Source of the DNA: Aradus depressus
Lineage: Eukaryota; Arthropoda; Insecta; Hemiptera; Aradidae
Direction of reading: 5' to 3'
DNA length: 64,000 nucleotides
Assembly (NCBI GenBank): GCA_963662175.1
Contig: OY759218.1
Location: 4,084,001-4,148,000, forward strand
Shown here: in pieces, positions 45,415-57,394 of the stretch
Numbering within the stretch: position 1 is the stretch's first letter
How the letters are laid out: every line of letters starts with the position of its first letter
Position numbers and translations under genes: made by a program
Notes under the pieces: model-generated
What the model was told of the DNA's origin: nothing
The model's input: the letters and a program-made list of their open reading frames with translations, nothing else
Databases searched by the model: none

Positions 45415-46515
45415 AGTTAATACATTCATTACATAGGTAGTTATTAGCGTTTTTTTAGGAAAAAAAACCCTGATTTCCCACTTCTCTTTGCCCGATTCGA
45501 CTAAACATTGTTGTTTATCAAACTCATGGAATCTTGGATTTAATTATAATATTGTATGTCGATATATTCATTCTATTGGAAGATCGTGTTCACAGACAGA
45601 CAAGAAATCGGTCAGACATTGCATGTTGAGTTTTCACCAAAAGTTTTCTGACCCAAGATTTCAAAAACGAAAAAAAAAAAATCCTGTGTGGGTATGAGTT
45701 TGTTAACACGATAACTCCCGATAGAATGAATGTAGCCACATTCATACAAATTTCATATGTGTCCCAGAAGCCCATAAAGGCGACACCTGTATCGATCGAC
45801 CAAAGGGAAGGGAGGGATTGACACAAAAACTCTAATAACTGGCAATGTAATGAATGTATCGACACGAAATTTTATATGTAAATTTAAAACCCCATAAGAA
45901 AGACACATAGTAATTCTCCGCGAAATCGAAGGGGAGGGGGATGAGAGGAGGGATCTGAACTCAAAAACCCTAATAACTATAGATGTGATGGAATGTATCG
46001 TCTGGAAATATAAAATGAAAATTCAGAGGTCACTGTGTAAATTAATTATTAATTTTTAGTCAAGACGGTCTATTGGTTTTATAGGGAGAGCAAAAACTTA
46101 GTTGATCCATTCGTGCTGGGTATGTACATGACCGCTGATTCACCGATAACCTTTTTTTTTAATTTATGGAATGATATGGGTCGGAAACATGAAATTACGG
46201 TGAAAACTCGAAATCGAATTTCTGACCGATCACATAACCTTGCCTATACTTCGCAAAACAGGGGTCGTAAAATGAAAAACAAATTTACTGTCTGTCTCTG
46301 TGTGTATGTCTGTGAAGACGCTAACTCCCGATAGAATGAATATGTGTGCCCAGATGTCGATTAGCTTTGAAGAGAGAACAAAAACTTCATTGATTAATTC
46401 GTACTGGGGAAGTACATATCTGGTGATTCACCAACGACTTTTTTTTCACTCACGGGCACATGAAATTTCGTTGAAAACTGAACAACGAATTTGTGACCGA
46501 TCACATAACATAATA
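45415..46515. repeat. HT cluster of alternating orientation
   Basis: Plus M 45415-45600, minus copy 45602-46158, plus tail 46160-46262, minus 46264-46445, plus tail to 46515. Head-to-tail switches occur at T-runs. Confidence 0.82.
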
Positions 46516-46969
46516 ATATAGGTCTATTTAAATAGGGTTTAAAACAAAAATTTAAATACGAACATTTTATATTTATTAATATCATAAGTAATTATTACTT
46601 ATAAAATTAATTGATAACTTTCGAAACAATGGAGTGTGAAAAGGTTCTTGAGAGACGTAAGAAAGCAATATTTTTGGGACCGACTGTCGCGAGTTTCTAT
46701 GAGATTTCAGTTTCAAGCCGCGGATTACGCTTGTGGCTTTATTGGACCGATAGTACGATGCAGACGACAAGTGCAAGTTCCTTTGGAAAAAAATGTTTTG
46801 CGTTTTGATTTTATTTTAAAATAGGACTGAGTTGTGGGCAGTATCTACTTCCTTATGATAGCACCCAGATACCGGTCGGATGTTAGACAATTCTACAGTG
46901 AAGATGACCACCGTCCAATATCTCGAAATTTCGAAAAAATTCCGAGAGTTCGGAAGTTTAGCCAATGGG

Positions 46970-47245
46970 TTTTGAATTTACATATATAATTTCTTATCTG
47001 TACATTCATTACTTATTAGATTTTCTGTGTTAAGTCCCCTTCTCTTTGGTTGAAAATCATTAGTTGTCGTCCTTTTGGGTTTCTGGACAAATGTGACATA
47101 TCTGGACACATGTGACATATCTGGACATGTATGAAATTTCGTACGGATATATTCATTATATCGAGTTCACCGACGACTTTTTCATTTTTGAAATCAGGGG
47201 CATCGAGGGAAATTGAATTTCTGATTTTACCCGTTAATAACATGT
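46970..47245 (+). repeat. HT repeat, plus fragment
   Basis: M unit (GGGTTTTGAATTTACATATA) with a local triplication of GACATATCTGGACA. Confidence 0.7.
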
Positions 47246-47499
47246 TTCAACAAAACTTTTTGTAGCTTTTTTTTTGCTTATGCTACGATTTTTTTTGTTT
47301 TTCAGACAGTTCAATGATTGTTGCGACTAGCTGTGGTGCCAAACGTTGCCCGACAAATTGTTGTAGGTTCGGTTATTTTTACTTTCTTATTATACCTTTC
47401 GTGTAAGTATATATAAATGTTATATAATTTGTGACCGCTCTAACTTGGAAACGATTTTAGCGATAACTTTGGAATTTGAAGTGAAGATGTAACATGTGC

Positions 47500-47830
47500 T
47501 AACTTAGATTTAATTACACTTTGGCCAAAATCAGACGAAAATTGCGACTACTTTACTTCTAAGTACATTTTATAAGATACCGCATGTATTTAAGACATAA
47601 TCATAAATCTCTACAAATAAAAGTTGTAGAGAAAACTGAAATTTCATATGAAATTCATTTTTACAAGAGTCAAGCCCAGAACCTTTTTAAAATTACACCT
47701 CAAAACCCATTTTTTGAGACGTTTGCTTCATTTAAGCAAAAACGGTTAGTCCTATCGAAAAATTGAAACCAACAAAAAATGTTCCTTATTAAATTCTGAA
47801 TCTTCATATCTGAGACAGGACCAATACCTG
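47500..47830. repeat. Interspersed repeat sharing CGGTTAGTCCTATCG
   Basis: Second copy of the 18415 repeat, preceded by AAGTTGTAGAGAAAAC, whose complement recurs at 34293 and 63787. Confidence 0.55.
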
Positions 47831-47887
47831 TCCTTTCCGATAAATATTTGTTCGTCGAGAAACTTTAGAATGCCAACTTCAGATAAA

Positions 47888-48103
47888 AAAAAATCGTCGG
47901 GGAATCACCGGCAACGTACTACCCCAGCGCGAATTATTCAATTAAGTTTTCGCTCTCCCTTTAAGACCAATCGATCGTTTGGGCTAAAAATGAATAGGTG
48001 ACTTACATAGGGGCATTCGAATACCCATACTAAATTTTGTGTAGATACATTCATTACATCGGTAGCTAGTGGGTTTTTTAAATCGAACCCCTACCCCAAT
48101 TCC
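47888..48103 (+). repeat. HT repeat, left part split by R1 3' end
   Basis: GGAATCACCGGCAACGTACT to ACCCCAATTCCC. Confidence 0.9.
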
Positions 48104-48424
48104 CGGTTTGTCACCTCCTGGGGGGAACAGAAAAAGGCCCTTTGACCCGGCGCCGGGGGCGATTGATGGACCAGGCCTCAGTTCCACCCCCGGCGACCGC
48201 GATGTAGAAGCAGCCCCACTCCACCGATCTTGAGCTCTCTCGGCGCAGCAGCAATCAAGGGTCCGGGAGCGCCAGTCTGTCCCGTAAGGGGCCAAACGCT
48301 GTCGCCCCCGGACTCCCACAGCAACACTGTGAATAAAACCAAATTACTATATGTACTTTCTCATTCCCCGACGATAAGCGGGCCGGGTGATTTACCGGAG
48401 CACCCCAAAAAAAAAAAAAAAAAA
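48104..48424 (+). mobile_element. R1-clade LINE 3' end, truncated
   Basis: About 320 bp matching the last codons and 3' UTR of the 10670-11830 subfamily (ggtttgtcacctcctgg, cgccgggggcgattg, ccggagcacccc), followed by poly(A). It splits a plus-oriented HT repeat. An imperfect duplication TACCYYAATTCCC flanks it (ends at 48103; repeated near 48430). Confidence 0.88.
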
Positions 48425-48780
48425 AGTGATACCTTAATTCCCATCGGCCGATTTCACGGAAAATTAATAGGAGCCGTCTTTATGTGGTTTTGAATTTGCA
48501 CCTGAAATTTCGTTTCTATACATTCATCTCAAAGGCAATCATAGGTTTTTTGTGTTAAGCTCCCCCTCTAATCCCATCCTTCCCTTTGGCCGATTTCGCT
48601 GAAAATCGATGTGTTGTCTTTGTGGGGTATTTGACAAACATATAAAATTCCGTGTCGATACATTCATTCTATGAGGAGTTATCGCGTTCAGACCACACAC
48701 AATCGAATTTCAGACCTCTCATGCAAAGTAATAAACCCTTTGGCCGATTTGGCTGAAAATCCACCTACATATTGAATTTC
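48425..48780 (+). repeat. HT repeat, right part
   Basis: Resumes ATTCCCATCGGCCGATTTC and runs through two M units. Confidence 0.88.
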
Positions 48781-49261
48781 GTTTCAATATTGTCGGAAGC
48801 TACCCTGTGCACGGATATCCAAGGATTTTCTAAGCTGAACAGGGTGAGGGGAAATAGTTGACAACAGTAATGTGTGACGTATCATTCATTATAAGGGCCT
48901 CGATGCGGAGGCGGGTGGTCATATGGAAATGGTTCGACGGACTTTAGATGTCGAAAATTTGTGTCGCAAATTATTTACGTTTGAACTTTTCGTCTGAACA
49001 CGCAGACTGTGGTATTTATGTATTGTATTTTTCGATAAATCTATCTTTAATAACATTTCTTTTTGAAAAGAACCGGGAGAACTTGTGGGTAAAAAAAAAA
49101 AAGATAGCTGAAAATCGAAGTAGTAATTCAGGAAGCAATTGATGAGAAGAAAAAAGTTAATTTGTTGAGAGATTGGGCGGTTTTCGAGGGAGTAGTTTAA
49201 CCACACCTTACCATTCCTCAGCAATCCCGGTATGCGGCAATGTGAACTATCACTGTAAAAA

Positions 49262-49390
49262 ACAAAAACAAATTGGTGAATCCCTGGCAATGTACTTCCC
49301 ATATCAAATAATGTATATGAAACTAAGTTTTCGCTCTCCCTCTAAACCCCTCATCGACCGATTTGGCTGAAAATTATTAGTCTTACTTAG
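49262..49390 (+). repeat. HT repeat, plus fragment
   Basis: TGGTGAATCCCTGGCAATGT and TTTTCGCTCTCCCTC. Confidence 0.78.
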
Positions 49391-49404
49391 GGACGTAATT
49401 TTTT

Positions 49405-50057
49405 ATATCAATGCGGTGTTCTTCAAAGATCAATCTGGTTCTTTTTTGTTCCTCATGTACATTAATGATTTACCATTTACCTATGAAATCGAAGAACTAT
49501 TTTGAGTTTCAAAACAACGACTAAATTACCAAAAGAAAAACAACCTTTAGCTGTTTATGATCTTTTCGTATCATTTAATATATAATATTTTAAAATTCCT
49601 AGCTCTCCATACTGATACGAAACCAGCATGGGCTCAACATACCGCTGTTATCGGTATGAAACTGAGTTCCGTTTGCTTCCTACTTCGTAACCAACTTATT
49701 AACGTATTTCCACTCTATAATCAATTATGGTTTAATACATTGGGGCGCTTGTAGCTCGAGTATTAATAATTTCAGACTTCGAAAGAAAGAACCAAGAAAA
49801 ATAAACAATATAGTTCAAAGAACAAGCTGCAGAGAAATATTTAAAAACTTAAAATCCTGCATTTGCCTGCGCTGTTTATATTTGAAACATTAATGGTTAT
49901 TAGGAAAAATATAAATATTTTCCCTCTCAACAATACTAATCATGATTACGAAACCAGGAAGAAAGAAGATTTTCAAATGACTAAACATTGCTCTTCTCTT
50001 TTAGCGAAATGTATAACTCATAAAGGAATTAATTTGTTGCTCTTTCCCATTTCTTGA
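49405..50057 (+). pseudogene. Decayed Jockey/CR1-like reverse transcriptase
   Basis: A degraded GVLQRSI... then FLMYINDLPFTYEIEE (one shift inside) matches the GVPQGS...FLIYINDLP motif B of LINE polymerases. Later frames give LHTDTKPAWAQHTAVIGMKL and SSVCFLLRNQLINV, a thumb-like region, then CREIFKNLKI, LPALFIFETLMVIRKNINIF and NNTNHDYETRKKEDFQ. Several frameshifts and a large loss of motif C are evident. An old copy. Confidence 0.65.
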
Positions 50058-50309
50058 AGTCAACAGAAACAATAAAAAAATGTAAACTATAACTAAAAAT
50101 TTTTATGTTAGAGGAAACCCTCTTTTCGGAAACGGAATTTTTTTCTCATTGTTCAAAAAGAATAAAATAACCATAGAAAAAAATCGTGTTTCAAAGCCAA
50201 AAAACATTATTTGATACATAGCACTAATTTTTTAAAATTAGGAACGCTGGACATCACAGCTAGTAAATGTCTTGCAACAGCGGACCCCACAGGGAATACA
50301 TAGTTACTA

Positions 50310-50745
50310 CTACTACATGTGAAATTCATGTCAATCCGATTGCCCTTTATTCATTCAGCATTATTTTAATGCTTAGCCCCCCCCCCCCCCCCCCCCCCCT
50401 ACCAAATTTTTAAGATGTCACATAATGTATTTTTCTATTTGGCCATCAAGAATACTACATGTGAAATTCCATGACAATCCGATCATCCGTTAATGACTTA
50501 CTACTATCTTCAAATTTAGGCCTACCCCCACAACCCCCCTCCCGTTCACAATTTTTTGATGTTTTTCAAAACTTTGGGACACCACACATCTTATTTGTCT
50601 ATTTGGCCTTCAGGAATACTACATGGGAAATTTCGTGACAATACGATCAACCGTTAATGAGCTAGCTCTATATTTATACTTAGCCCCCCCCCCCCCCCCC
50701 CCCCCCACACAACCCCCCCTCCCGTTCAAAACTTTGGGACACCAC
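50310..50745. repeat. Diverged repeat of about 140-165 bp with long C tracts
   Basis: TACTACATGTGAAATTC, GACAATCCGATCA and CTTAGCCCC recur three times from 50313, 50454 and 50617. Two C23 runs lie inside. Confidence 0.8.
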
Positions 50746-50749
50746 ACTA

Positions 50750-51995
50750 CGGTTATTTGAGTTAAGTCCACCCTCTAACTCCCCCATCCTCATTTCCTTC
50801 GACCGATTTGACTCGTACCAATGCGATTCTAGATTTACAATGAAATGTAATTTTGATATATTCCCTCTTCAGGAACTATCGTGTTCATAGAAACGTACAA
50901 TAGATAGAAATATTGTTTTTTCATATTTGTATTAAGGGGATCGAAAAACCTGGAATTGGGCCAACTGAACTGTGGGACTTCGGAGAAAATTTAAGAAACT
51001 ATACCAAAAAAACGTTTTTAAACCATATTTAAACGTCCATTTTGCCAAAAGTGCTCATGTGACACATCCATTGAAATCTAATTTCGAGGGCTTTTACAAT
51101 GAAACGTTTTATTCATTTGTCCATTTGGGTGAGAATGAGTGAAGATTTTGAGAAGACGGATATTTAACTTTAAAACACCGGTTTGAAAAGTATACCGTAT
51201 CATATGATCGAAATAAAAGAAAAATGTTAACAAGAATTGTTTGTTTTCGTGAGACCTTTCACACCTCGAGAAACTAGTTCGAAGTTGTTGGTTGTAGTTT
51301 TTACATTCCCAACTATAAAAAGGGAGGGGGGGGAAGTTATACATATAATCGGTCAGAAATTCGATGTTGAGTTTTCACCGGAACTTCATATTTTCCGAAC
51401 CCCTGATTCCAAAAGGGTAAAATAAAAACATTTCCTATCTGTTTGTGTATGTCTGTGAACACGATAACTCTCGATAAAATAATATAATAATAATATTTAT
51501 TTCCGATAAATGTATATACTTAATACGGTAGGTTATAAATTAGGTACATAAACAGATATTAACTCTAGAGTCCGACACACATGTGATTAGTAATAATAAT
51601 AATAGTAATAAAATAAAACGAACTGAATAAATAAATACCAGAACATAAAGTACAAAAATAATAACTTATAAATACAGATGCAGTTTTTAATGTAATTTAA
51701 ATTATGGTAAATATTTTTTATAATTCTTATAGAAGTGTTTTTTTCACGACGATATTTAGGGACTTTATTACGAATGAATGTATCGAGATGAAATTTTATA
51801 TTTATACTGAAAACTCTATAAGAACGACACTCACCAATTTTCTGTCGAATCGGCTTAAAGGAAGGGAGGGAGATGAGAAAAGAGGGGTATACTCAACTAT
51901 AGGCCAAACTCTCCAATGGTTTCGTTGGGAGAACGAAAACTTATTTGATTAACTTGTGCAGGGGAAGTTGGTGATTCACCGACCACGTATTTAAG
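50750..51995. repeat. HT fragments around a 290-bp insertion
   Basis: Plus M 50750-50955; minus copy 51318-51480 and 51770-51995, split by AT-rich DNA (51481-51769) whose right edge CACGACGATATTTAGGG recurs at 44746. Confidence 0.72.
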
Positions 51996-52550
51996 AAATT
52001 TGGAAACCTATGTTCATAGTAAACTTATTTAGTTTTCCTACGCCAACCTGTGTAGCCCCAATCTTTTCCAAGATACCATACTAGACGACGGATTCATTAT
52101 AAAGGTTTCATTTTCGGTCTTCAAGTAAGGAACTGTAGGGCTTAACATCTGTTTGACAATATGCCCGATCAGAAAGTCCCCAATGACGAAGCAGAAAGTC
52201 TATCTTCCTCCGACCTCCAAGCAGGTTATAGGCATCATCCTGACTTGCTCAACTTGGGACCATTGTTCTGAACCAAGTTCAAATGAATTATTCCCTAAGG
52301 TAAATGCAAATAATCTTGGTTTCTCTACTTCTGATGAAGTTACAACTCCACTAACCACAACCCATACTTAACTTAACAATCTCACTTTATTACCGTATAG
52401 CTTATGTCTATAAACGTTATTGTGCTCGAATATTTAATTCCTAATTATTTCGATTGGGTAAACCAGATTTGCACGTGTGTAGGGTTAACAGGGCGAACGG
52501 AAACTTAAGCTACTGTGAATAATTTTATTTCTAGTGAACCATACACTGAT
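51996..52550. other. Unassigned stretch, possible decayed coding DNA
   Basis: A 72-codon open stretch at 52153-52371 has less AT bias than its surroundings, but I recognise no domain. Confidence 0.3.
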
Positions 52551-52554
52551 CACG

Positions 52555-52745
52555 TTTCGAGGTTGATCTTAGCCACCAAAAACCCAAAACCTTGAACCAC
52601 ATGCCGACCGAAAAAATGGTGTTTGTTGATGAGGGTCGTTACAAAAACTAGAAGCACTGTACAGTCCGAGTGTCGTCGCAGGAGTATTGCTAGTGAACTA
52701 CACTCTGGCCACTACACCCAAAACCTGAACCACTTCCCGACCGCA
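52555..52745. repeat. GTGGTCG-family repeat fragment
   Basis: GCCGACCGAAAAAATGG, GGTCGTTACAAA and AGAAGCACTGTACAGTC match units at 55770-56150. Confidence 0.65.
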
Positions 52746-53697
52746 AAACCTGGGGAAGTACATCGCCGGTGATTCATCAACTACAGCTCGAATTATTAAT
52801 AATAAACTAAGTTTCCGCTCTCCCTCAAAACCATTCTTCTCTTTTGTCTTCGTCACAATGTGTTCATTCAATTCTGAGTACTTAGGGTTTTGTCCTCTCT
52901 GTAAACCCTTCGCTTTGGCCAATTTGGCTGGAAACTAATAGGGGTGTTTGAATTATCACACTGAATGTTGCGAAATTTGGGTGTAAACTATACATAGATT
53001 TTTGACCGATGACATAACTTCCCCTATATATTGGCATCAGTCTTTCTATGTATATTGCCGGTCATTCACCGATTTTTTTATTTATTTAAGCACGAAACAC
53101 TCTAATAAGAGAATAAGTGGTCGGTGAATGACCGGCAATGTAGGTACTTCCGAAGGACTAATCAATTAACGTTTCGCTCCCCCTCCAAACCCAGTTGACT
53201 GCGCTATTATTCTTAAAATCCTCATACCAAATTTTGTGTCGATAAATGAAGTACATCGGCAGTTATTAGGGTTTTTGAATTGAGCGCCACTCTGATCCCC
53301 CCTTCTCTTCTACCGATTCCGCAGAAAATTAATGTGTCGTCATTATGGGGTTATAAATTCACATATAAAATTTTGTGTCGATACATTCATTAGAGTGGCA
53401 GTTATTAGAATTTTTGAGTTAAGCCTCCCCCCTAATCCTCTCCTTCCCTTTGGTAAATTTGGCTGAAAATCAATGGGTGTTTTCGTTGAAGGGATCCTGG
53501 ATTCACATATAAAATTCCGTGTCGAAACATTCATTCAATCGGTAACCCGTGTTCACAGACATACAAACTGAATTTTTCTTTTCATTTTTGGAATCTGGAG
53601 ATCGGAGAACATGAAATTCCGTTGAAAACTCCGCATCGAATTTTCGACAGATTACATAACTTCCCCTACCTATACTTCGTATAGCTGGGCAAGTAAA
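52745..53697. repeat. HT cluster with inverted heads
   Basis: Minus head 52745-52780 joined to plus 52783-53032; minus head 53045-53080 opposite plus copy 53125-53697. ATTGCCGGTCATTCACCGA and its complement form a 19-bp inverted pair. Confidence 0.82.
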
Positions 53698-53944
53698 ATC
53701 CAACATAGAGGCAATGCTGAAATGTTAATCGAGAATGTTAAAAGACTCCGCGTCACGGTGACTTGTGACTTCGCAGCGAACATTAATCTTGAATTTAAAT
53801 CACAATAACGAATTCGAAACTTGTTTTGATGGCATTCATAATAAGTGACTGGTTTTCTGATTGATGCTGTCAGCTTATAATGTTCGTGATCTTCACGAAT
53901 AATGTGCAAATGTGTGGCGAAAGAAAATTTAGCATAATGAGTGA

Positions 53945-54606
53945 ATTATTTCCCCAGCTATACGCAGTACAGGAGAAGTTACAAAATAGGTCAAAAATCC
54001 GATTCACTGAATCCGAAAATGAAAAGTCGATGAATGAACAGCAAAATTTCACAACTCAAATTCATGAACTTCTGAATTATCTCACTAAATTTGATGTATT
54101 CAACACATCGACAGTTATTTGAGTTTTTGAGTTGAGACTCTTACCTTCGGCCAATTTCCAAAGGGGACAAAGTTTTTATGGGGTCTATAATTCCATAAAA
54201 AATTTCTTTTGGATACATTCATTACAACCGCAGTTTTTTTATTTATTTTTTGTGTCATCCTCCCCCTCTCCCTTATCCCTCCTTCCTAATATGTACCTTG
54301 CTTCCCTTTGTCTGATTTGATCAGAAATTCACCGGAATTTCATGTTTCTCGACCCCATTATTTCGAAAATGAAAAATAATTCCGTTGGAGTGTGTTTCGA
54401 CACATACATAAATTTAAATCCATGTAAATACAACCCCTTTTAATATTTAGCGGAATCAGGCAAAGGGAAGAGGGGTAAAATGGGTAACTTCCGATGTAAT
54501 GAATGTTTCAACACAAAATTTAATTTGAAGATTCGGAAGTCCCTATGTAAGTCACCTTGTCACCTAAGTAAGTACATTACCAGTGAAGTTCCTATGTAAG
54601 TCACTT
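53945..54606. repeat. HT fragments of mixed orientation
   Basis: Minus tail 53945-54040, plus M 54075-54330, minus 54325-54606 ending in two CCTATGTAAGTCAC units where the LINE inserted. Confidence 0.75.
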
Positions 54607-55301
54607 TTTATTTATTTATTTTTTTTTTTTCGGGTGCTCCGGTAAATCACCCGGCCCGCTTATCGTCGGGGAAAGATGAAGTACACATAGTAATTTGGTT
54701 TTATTCACAATGTTGCTGTGGGAGTCCGAGGGCGACAGCCTTTGGTCCCTTACGGGACAGACTGGCGCTCCCGGACCCCTTGATTGCGCTGCGCCGAGAG
54801 AGCTCAAGATCGGTGGAGTGGAGCTGCTTCTAAATCGCGGTCGCCGGGGGTAGAACTCAACTGGCCCGTCAATCGCCCCCGGCGCCGGGTCAAAGGGCCT
54901 TTTTCTGTTCCCCCCAGGAGGTGACAAACCGGCCGAACGCTGGATAGTTCGACTCCGTCATCAACTCCGATCCTGTCGCGAGGATCAACTCCACCCTAGT
55001 CGTACAACGGACAATCGAGGATCACATGTTCTGTAGTCTCGATGCACTACATACACACTACTCACACGAACAGTTCGGGCTATCCTTCCTCTTGAAGAAG
55101 AAGAGTTTGGAGTTGAAGTCGCCGTGACCTGAAAGTACCTGAGAAGTCCAGTGATCGGGCTATACCTAAGTGGAGCGCAGGCGCACCTGTAGCGCTGCCG
55201 TGGAGACAGTACGATAGGCCTTTGTGACCCTCAGGAGGGCAGCTCTTTGGGCCTGCAGTAGTCTCGTTCTCTGCTGTTTCGTGGGACGAAACCACCATTA
55301 T
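54607..55301 (-). mobile_element. R1-clade LINE 3' fragment with internal 255-bp deletion
   Basis: A minus-strand copy of the same subfamily as 10670-11830, starting from poly(T) and the gcaccc...gtaaatcacccggcc 3' end. It is flanked by a perfect 15-bp duplication, TATGTAAGTCACTTT, and sits inside a short tandem array of HT-end units. Relative to the longer copy it lacks 255 bp (equivalent to 10939-11193) between two CAGGT repeats. It also has a small insertion within the zinc-finger region. Confidence 0.9.
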
Positions 55302-55532
55302 GTAAGTCACTTTGTCACCAATGTAAGTACATTGCCGGTGAAGTCCCTATGTAAGTCACCTTGTCACCAATGTAAGTTACATTGCCGGTCAATTACCGAC
55401 GTCTTTTTATTTTTCATTTTTGGATTCTGGGGGGTCAGAAAACATGACATTTCGGTGAAATTTGTATTCGACTTCAAATTTCTGGCAGATTACATAACTC
55501 CCCCTATACTTCGTATAGCTGGGCAAGTATAC
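55302..55532. repeat. HT end array and plus tail
   Basis: Two TATGTAAGTCACYTTGTCAC units with AATGTAAGTACATTGCCGG, then a T-run and plus tail ATACTTCGTATAGCTGGGCA. Confidence 0.82.
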
Positions 55533-55769
55533 AAAAAAAGAGTCATGTCTTTATGTCTGTGAACATGACACCTCCCTGTAGAATGAGCCGTGCCCTCTAT
55601 TCTACCAAACTTCCCCCAACGACGCCAACAATGCCATATTTTACTCTTTTAGCAAATTTGCTTCTTTTATATATTATTTATACAGTTCTGGATACCTATT
55701 CGTAAATTTAAAAAATCATAAACTTTAAAAACGTGAAAGAATTTGGTGTTTTTTCAAATGAATAACATT

Positions 55770-56150
55770 TAGTACTCCCCGGAAGTACTGTGGTCGTGGA
55801 ATCGAACCACACTATGGCCACTGTTTGTGGTTGGCTTTAACCACTAAAACAAGACCAAGCGCAAAGACAAAAACTCGCCGACCGAAAAAAAGGGTTTAGT
55901 GGTAAAGGTCGTTGCAAATAGTGGAAGCACTGTGCAATCAGACTGTGGTCGTGAAAGAGATTCTAGTAGTTCACTCCTACTACTCTTTACGATTGCCTTT
56001 GACCACTAAAACGCACCCAAACGGGAAGGCGTTAACCATTGGTCGACCGACTAAGTTTTTGATGGTTTAGGTAGTTGCAAATGTGTAAGCATGGTGAAGT
56101 CCATTTGTGGTCTTAGAAGCGTTTCCAGTGAACCGCAGTCTGACTATTTT
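55770..56150. repeat. Diverged repeat of about 150-bp units (GTGGTCG family)
   Basis: Blocks with ACCACTAAAAC, CGACCGAAAAAA, GGTCGTTGCAAA and AAGCACTGTGCAA recur about 2.5 times. Related pieces lie at 52555-52745 and 58255-58350. Confidence 0.7.
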
Positions 56151-56565
56151 TCGAATATTAATTAAAATGCTTGCTAACTCCACCACTAACTCACCATCTC
56201 TAGAAAAGCTCCTGCTTGTCTTATCTATTTGGGTATCCCTATCCATAAAAGCAGGAAGGAATAGATTTGGCCCGGATGACAGATGAGAAATGGTCGTCCG
56301 GAGGTGTTGGACACAGAACAATTAGCTTTAGAGATGATCTGATCAGATACTCAGATACTCAAGAAGAGCATTGTTCTACCTTCTAGATACATAACTCGGA
56401 TGTCATACCTTAGCTACTGCATTTATCTCTGCAGACGCTAATGACCTATCCTCATCATTAATTGAGTAGCATGGACAAAGCCGGAAGACCTCTGACTCTT
56501 TGGTAGATTTTAATTCCCTGGAGATCTTCTTCGGATACTGCATCAGCAATCCATGGAATATATCC
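56150..56565. other. Unassigned stretch
   Basis: Moderate GC and an 84-codon minus frame (56321-56067) without recognisable domain. It could be an old element. Confidence 0.3.
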
Positions 56566-56569
56566 ACAT

Positions 56570-56818
56570 AATCGTGATCTAAGAAGGAATCCTAGCTGGC
56601 TAAAAATGTTAGCAGCTAGTCTCATAGTGATCTGAGAAGCAATCCTAGCTGGCTAAAAATGTTAGCAGCTAGCCTCATAGTGATCTGAGAAGCAATCCTA
56701 GCTGGCCAAAAGTGTTAGCAGCGAACCTCATAGTGATCTGAGAGGCAATTCTAGCTAGCCAGAATTGTTAGCAGCAAGCCTCATAACGATCTGAGGGGAA
56801 ATTTTAGCTAGGGTGGGG
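56570..56818. repeat. 53-bp tandem array, about 5 units
   Basis: GATCTGAGAAGCAATCCTAG then CTGGCTAAAAATGTTAGCAG at 56576, 56629, 56682, 56735 and 56788. Divergence grows toward the right. Confidence 0.95.
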
Positions 56819-56884
56819 GTAACAATTAATAAAAGGATGGCTGATATATTGTGATTATTTCACAAGTCGTAAAATTAAAACGTA

Positions 56885-57125
56885 GAAATTTCATATGTAA
56901 ATTCAAAACCATATAAGGACGACACTTATTGAGTTTCAGCCAAATGAGCAGGAGGGGAGGAGGGTCAGAGAAGGGCTCGCCTCAAAAACCACAATAATTG
57001 CCAATGTAATGAATGTATTATATGACAGCCTAACGGTCGATTGGTTACGGAGGGAGAGCGAAAACTCTATTAAATAATTCGTGCTGGGGAAGGACGATGC
57101 TGGTGATTTAACTTACTTTTTTTTT
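56885..57125 (-). repeat. HT repeat, minus
   Basis: M unit and head (GTGCTGGGGAAGGACGATGC). Confidence 0.78.
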
Positions 57126-57307
57126 AAATCGAATATCTACTGTAAGCATAATGCCGCTTTGTATACGAAGTATATATCAACCATTTCAAGAGGCCCGGAG
57201 ATGGGAGACATAAGTACTCATCCCTAGCTTCCAGTAAAAACAAAAAACATTATAAATGCAGTTTTGTAGTACGGTAAAAATGAGAAAAATTTCCTAAAAA
57301 AAAATGT

Positions 57308-57350
57308 TAAAAATGCCACTTGGCTAGCTAGAATGGCTTCTCAGATCACT
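57308..57350. repeat. Single inverted unit of the 53-bp repeat
   Basis: CTTGGCTAGCTAGAATGGC then TTCTCAGATCACT is the reverse complement of the 56570-56818 unit. Confidence 0.75.
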
Positions 57351-57394
57351 GTGCGACCATGAACTATCATGAGTTAGTCGTATGACCGCAAAAA

